From the NCBI GenBank assembly GCA_011056825.1, contig DSBH01000032.1, forward strand, positions 1 through 7,984: a stretch of 7,984 nt of DNA, given 5' to 3'. The notes under the pieces were generated by a model, which was given only the letters and a program-made list of their open reading frames with translations, did no database searches and was not told the origin of the DNA. Below are positions 5,371-7,984 of the stretch, in pieces; positions within the stretch are counted from its first letter, which is position 1; every line of letters starts with the position of its first letter. Origin of the DNA: Deltaproteobacteria bacterium (GTDB lineage: Bacteria; Desulfobacterota; Syntrophia; Syntrophales; UBA2210). A program made the translations under genes and the position numbers.

Positions 5371-6765
5371 TCAGCCGCGTTTTGGCAGATACCGGTCGAT
5401 ATACTGTTGTTGTATCAGCTTCAAATCCTCTACGGGAAGCACGGAAAACAATTTCCAGGCGATTTCCAGTGTCTCATCGACGGATCTCCGCTCCGACTCA
5501 CCCTGGGAGATAAATTCCTGTTCAAAACGATCTGAAACGTCGAGATATGTCTTGTCCCGGTCGCTCAGGGCCTCGGACCCGATGACCGTTGAAATCTCAC
5601 GCAGATAATTTCCCTCCGCGTACATGGCGTAAGACTGCATGAAGACATTATTATGATCTTCACGGGTGTTTCCTTCGCCGATCCCCTCCTTCATCATACG
5701 CGACAGGGACAAGAACACGTCGATCGGCGGGTAGATGCGTTTCCGCTCCAAGGCTCTCGAAAGAACGATCTGTCCTTCCGTGATGTAACCCGTCAGGTCG
5801 GCGATGGGATGGGTGATGTCGTCGTCGGGCATGGTCAGAATCGGCAGAATGGTGACTGATCCTTCCCTGCCGGATATTCGCCCAGCCCGTTCGTAGAGCG
5901 ACGCCAGATCCGTATACATGTATCCTGGGTATCCACGCCGACTCGGTATCTCGCCCCGCATGGCCGCAAGTTCCCGCAGGGCGTCGCAGTAGTTCGTGAT
6001 ATCCGTCAGGATGACGAGCACGTGCTTGTTCTGTTCCCATGCAAGGTATTCTGCGGCGGTCAACGCCAGGCGCGGCGTCGACAACCGTTCGATGACCGGT
6101 GATGAAGCGGTGTTGATGAATGCCACGGCCCTGCTCAGCGCGCCCGTTTGTTCGAGATTGTCGATAAAATAGGCCGCGTCGTCATAGCTGACTCCTATGG
6201 CGCCGAAAACGATGGCGAATTCTTCCGATTTGCCCCGCAGTGACGCCTGGCGCAATATCTGGGCCGCGATTTTATTGTGCGGCAGTCCGGATCCACTGAA
6301 TATTGGCAGTTTCTGTCCCCGGACCAGGACATTCAGTCCGTCGATTGCGGAAATTCCCGTCTCGATGAATTCGGCAGGCGGTATACGGGAGGAGGGATTG
6401 GCCGGAATTCCGTTGATGTCCAGGTAGGATTCAGCAATTATAGGAGGTCCTCCGTCGATGGGATTGCCGCTCCCGTCGAAAATTCTTCCGAGAATATCCG
6501 GGGAAACGGGAAGCTTGAGCGTCTCGCCTTTGTAGATAACCTTGCTCTTCAGCAGGTCGACTTCGCTGACGCCTCCGAAAACCTGTACAACGGTCGTTTC
6601 CTTGCCAACCTCGATGACCTGCCCCGTCCTCAACTCACCGGTGCCGAGTTGAACATCGACGATTTCGTCGTAACGGATTCCCGGAATGCTCTCGATCACG
6701 AGGAGCGATCTCCGGGCGACGGCTATCGCTTTCGTCTGCCGTGTAAAGAGTTGCGGAGCCTCCAT
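5371..6765 (-). CDS. atpB: A/V-type ATPase subunit B (non-catalytic head subunit)
   Basis: Subunit B alternates with A in the A3B3 hexamer and contributes residues to the nucleotide sites without being the main catalytic chain. At 464 aa it is full length. Domains in order: an N-terminal beta-barrel (about 8-85), the nucleotide-binding domain (about 90-360) and a helical C-terminus. The P-loop is degenerate, as expected for B: SGSGLPHNKIAAQ (157-169) in place of GxxxxGKT. Family motifs are also present: SSPVIERLSTPRLALTAAEY (221-240), VILTDITNYCDALRE (251-265), RRGYPGYMYTDLASLYERAG (276-295), and further on SRMMKEGIGEGNTREDHN and YLREISTVIGSEALS. The ATG at 6765 shares one base with the A stop (TGATG), and a strong AAGGAGGAG lies 7 nt upstream inside the end of A, so the two subunits are probably translated in a coupled way. 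Confidence 0.98.
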   Translation of the reverse strand: MEAPQLFTRQTKAIAVARRSLLVIESIPGIRYDEIVDVQLGTGELRTGQVIEVGKETTVVQVFGGVSEVDLLKSKVIYKGETLKLPVSPDILGRIFDGSGNPIDGGPPIIAESYLDINGIPANPSSRIPPAEFIETGISAIDGLNVLVRGQKLPIFSGSGLPHNKIAAQILRQASLRGKSEEFAIVFGAIGVSYDDAAYFIDNLEQTGALSRAVAFINTASSPVIERLSTPRLALTAAEYLAWEQNKHVLVILTDITNYCDALRELAAMRGEIPSRRGYPGYMYTDLASLYERAGRISGREGSVTILPILTMPDDDITHPIADLTGYITEGQIVLSRALERKRIYPPIDVFLSLSRMMKEGIGEGNTREDHNNVFMQSYAMYAEGNYLREISTVIGSEALSDRDKTYLDVSDRFEQEFISQGESERRSVDETLEIAWKLFSVLPVEDLKLIQQQYIDRYLPKRG

Positions 6766-7984
6766 CAGTTGTCTCCTCCTTCTTCTTCGTGTACCGAACT
6801 TTGTTCCATGTCGGACATGATATTCGCCACGTACGCGTCGAATTCATCATGGGGTATATCCTTCATGCGCGATATCCGCTGCTTCAGTTTAAGGGCTGAG
6901 ATATCGCTGACCAGTGTTCCCGAATCGACCATGTCCCTGCTCATTTCGTAGAACTTCATAATGGTCCTGATCATCTGGTGGTTTCTTGTCGGCTCGGTAT
7001 AGGTGTCCACCGGATGAAAGGCGCTCTGCATCAGGAAATCCTCCCGTATCATGCGGGCTACGAGCAGCAACAACTTGTCGTCTTCAGGCAGGGCCTCCGG
7101 CCCCACGAGACGAACGATTTCTTCGAGCTCGGCTTCTTTCTGCAGGGTCGCCAGCGCTTCGTTTCTCACGTCCGTGTATTCGTTGCTGATCTTGTTCCAC
7201 CACTTGTCAACGGAATCGGCATACAGACTATAGCTCTGGAGCCAGTTGATCGTGGGAAAGTGCCGCTTGTTCGCCAGGGCCACGTCAAGGGAATAGAGCG
7301 CGTCGACGATTCGCAGTGTCGCCTGGGTCACGGGTTCGCTGAAGTCCGCGCCGGGAGGACTCACCGAACCGATGACCGTCGCCGATCCCATGCGGCCGGG
7401 GTTGCCGACGCATTCAACCCGGCCCGACCGTTCGTAGAAGGACGAAAGCCGCGAGCCAAGGTATGTCGGAAATCCTTCTTCGCCCGGTGTTTCTTCCAGG
7501 CGGGAGCCGATTTCCCGCATCGCCTCGGCCCAGCGGGATGTGGAGTCTGCCACAAGCAGCACGTCGTAGCCCATGTCCCTGAAATATTCGGCCATGGTAA
7601 TGCCGATAAAGATGCTGATTTCCCGCGCCACAACGGGCATGTTCGACGTGTTGGCGATAAATATCTCCTTCTCCTGAAGCATTCTTCCCGTGGCCGGGTC
7701 TTTCAGCTGTTTGAAACTGTGCAGAACGTCGGCCATCTCGTTCCCACGCTCACCGCATCCCACGTAAATATTCAGGTGAGTCTGGGACCAGCGGGCCATC
7801 TGCTGAAGATTGACCGTTTTCCCCGTACCGAATCCTCCGGGGATGGCCGCCTTTCCGCCGAGGGCCAGTGGGAAGAGATAGTCGATGATCCTCGTACCGG
7901 TCACCAGGAGATCGATGGGATCGAAGCGCCGCTTGTAGATACGGGGCTTACGGGCCGGCCAGCGTTGCACCATGGTGAGTTCCC
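6765..7984 (-). CDS. atpA: A/V-type ATPase subunit A (catalytic), 5' part outside the window
   Basis: Subunit A is the catalytic chain of the A/V-type rotary ATPase. About 405 codons are visible; the family is usually near 580 aa, so the N-terminal barrel and A-specific bulge domain lie beyond 7984. The frame is open to the edge, and the ATG at 7973 is the internal Met of the conserved 'LTMxQxWPxRxPR' segment, not a start. Residues from that Met: intact P-loop GGFGTGKT (46-53), the GERGNEM loop (74-80, E75), a Walker B-like DVLLVADSTSRWAEA (137-151), EEGFPTYLGSRL (165-176), SPPGADFSEPVTQATLRI and, later, RRHFP-like KRHFPTINWLQSYSLY. The C-terminal helical domain follows. The intact P-loop, against the degenerate one in B, identifies this as A. 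The stop overlaps the subunit B start by one base. Whether the enzyme makes or hydrolyses ATP, and uses H+ or Na+, cannot be read from this subunit. Confidence 0.98.
   Translation of the reverse strand, partial: ELTMVQRWPARKPRIYKRRFDPIDLLVTGTRIIDYLFPLALGGKAAIPGGFGTGKTVNLQQMARWSQTHLNIYVGCGERGNEMADVLHSFKQLKDPATGRMLQEKEIFIANTSNMPVVAREISIFIGITMAEYFRDMGYDVLLVADSTSRWAEAMREIGSRLEETPGEEGFPTYLGSRLSSFYERSGRVECVGNPGRMGSATVIGSVSPPGADFSEPVTQATLRIVDALYSLDVALANKRHFPTINWLQSYSLYADSVDKWWNKISNEYTDVRNEALATLQKEAELEEIVRLVGPEALPEDDKLLLLVARMIREDFLMQSAFHPVDTYTEPTRNHQMIRTIMKFYEMSRDMVDSGTLVSDISALKLKQRISRMKDIPHDEFDAYVANIMSDMEQSSVHEEEGGDN
6773..6781 (-). promoter_or_regulatory. Strong Shine-Dalgarno for subunit B inside the end of subunit A
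   Basis: AAGGAGGAG on the minus strand, 7 nt before the subunit B ATG, embedded in the last codons of A. Combined with the TGATG stop-start overlap it fits coupled translation, as expected for two subunits needed 3:3, and it fixes the B start. Confidence 0.8.

Noticed and set aside
6277..6951. Plus-strand open frame (224 codons) opposite the subunit A/B junction
   Set aside because: It spans two certain genes on the other strand and has no family-like motif; a mirror of codon bias.
7971..7973. ATG at 7973 as the true start of subunit A
   Set aside because: The frame remains open to the edge with codons matching the conserved '(E)LTMxQxWP' segment, and the product would lack the whole N-terminal domain, so this Met is internal.

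Overview
The window looks like a chromosomal segment of a Gram-negative bacterium of moderate G+C. It encodes a PlsB-type (E. coli-like, acyl-ACP/acyl-CoA dependent) glycerol-3-phosphate acyltransferase and a bacterial enolase, together with part of an archaeal/vacuolar-type (A/V-type) rotary ATPase operon. PlsB is typical of proteobacteria in the broad sense, including Desulfobacterota (the former Deltaproteobacteria). An A/V-ATPase next to it suggests an anaerobic member of that broad group, but this placement is inference only.

Layout, left to right. (1) Positions 1-1908, plus strand: plsB, cut at its 5' end by the window edge. (2) Positions 1909-1954: a short convergent intergenic stretch with a hairpin terminator. 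(3) Positions 1955-3241, minus strand: a complete enolase with a good ribosome binding site and a sigma70-like promoter. (4) Positions 3242-3473: 232 bases holding the eno promoter, a weak hairpin, and a strong rho-independent terminator that closes the ATPase operon. (5) Positions 3474-7984, minus strand: a tightly packed operon, read from right to left as subunit A (5' part outside the window), subunit B, subunit D, a DUF61/UPF0216-like protein, an RsbRD_N-like all-helical protein, and a small coiled-coil peripheral-stalk subunit (G/H type).

Subunits A and B form the alternating catalytic/regulatory head, D is the central rotor stalk, and the last gene should supply a peripheral-stalk helix. 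The c-ring/I/C/E/F genes are not in the window and, if present, should lie beyond 7984. Gaps and overlaps in the operon are small (1-nt overlap A/B, 29-nt gap B/D, 11-nt overlap D/DUF61, then 28-nt and 15-nt gaps), so the two unfamiliar genes are very probably co-transcribed with the ATPase.

The most interesting part is 3474-4701. Two non-canonical genes sit between rotor subunit D and a stalk subunit that normally heads such operons. One resembles a family I know mainly from archaea (DUF61). The other resembles the N-terminal domain of stressosome RsbR-type regulators. They are candidates for regulators or assembly factors of this ATPase; that function is a hypothesis. The rest of the window is ordinary housekeeping. 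I saw no RNA genes, mobile elements, CRISPR arrays or attachment sites.
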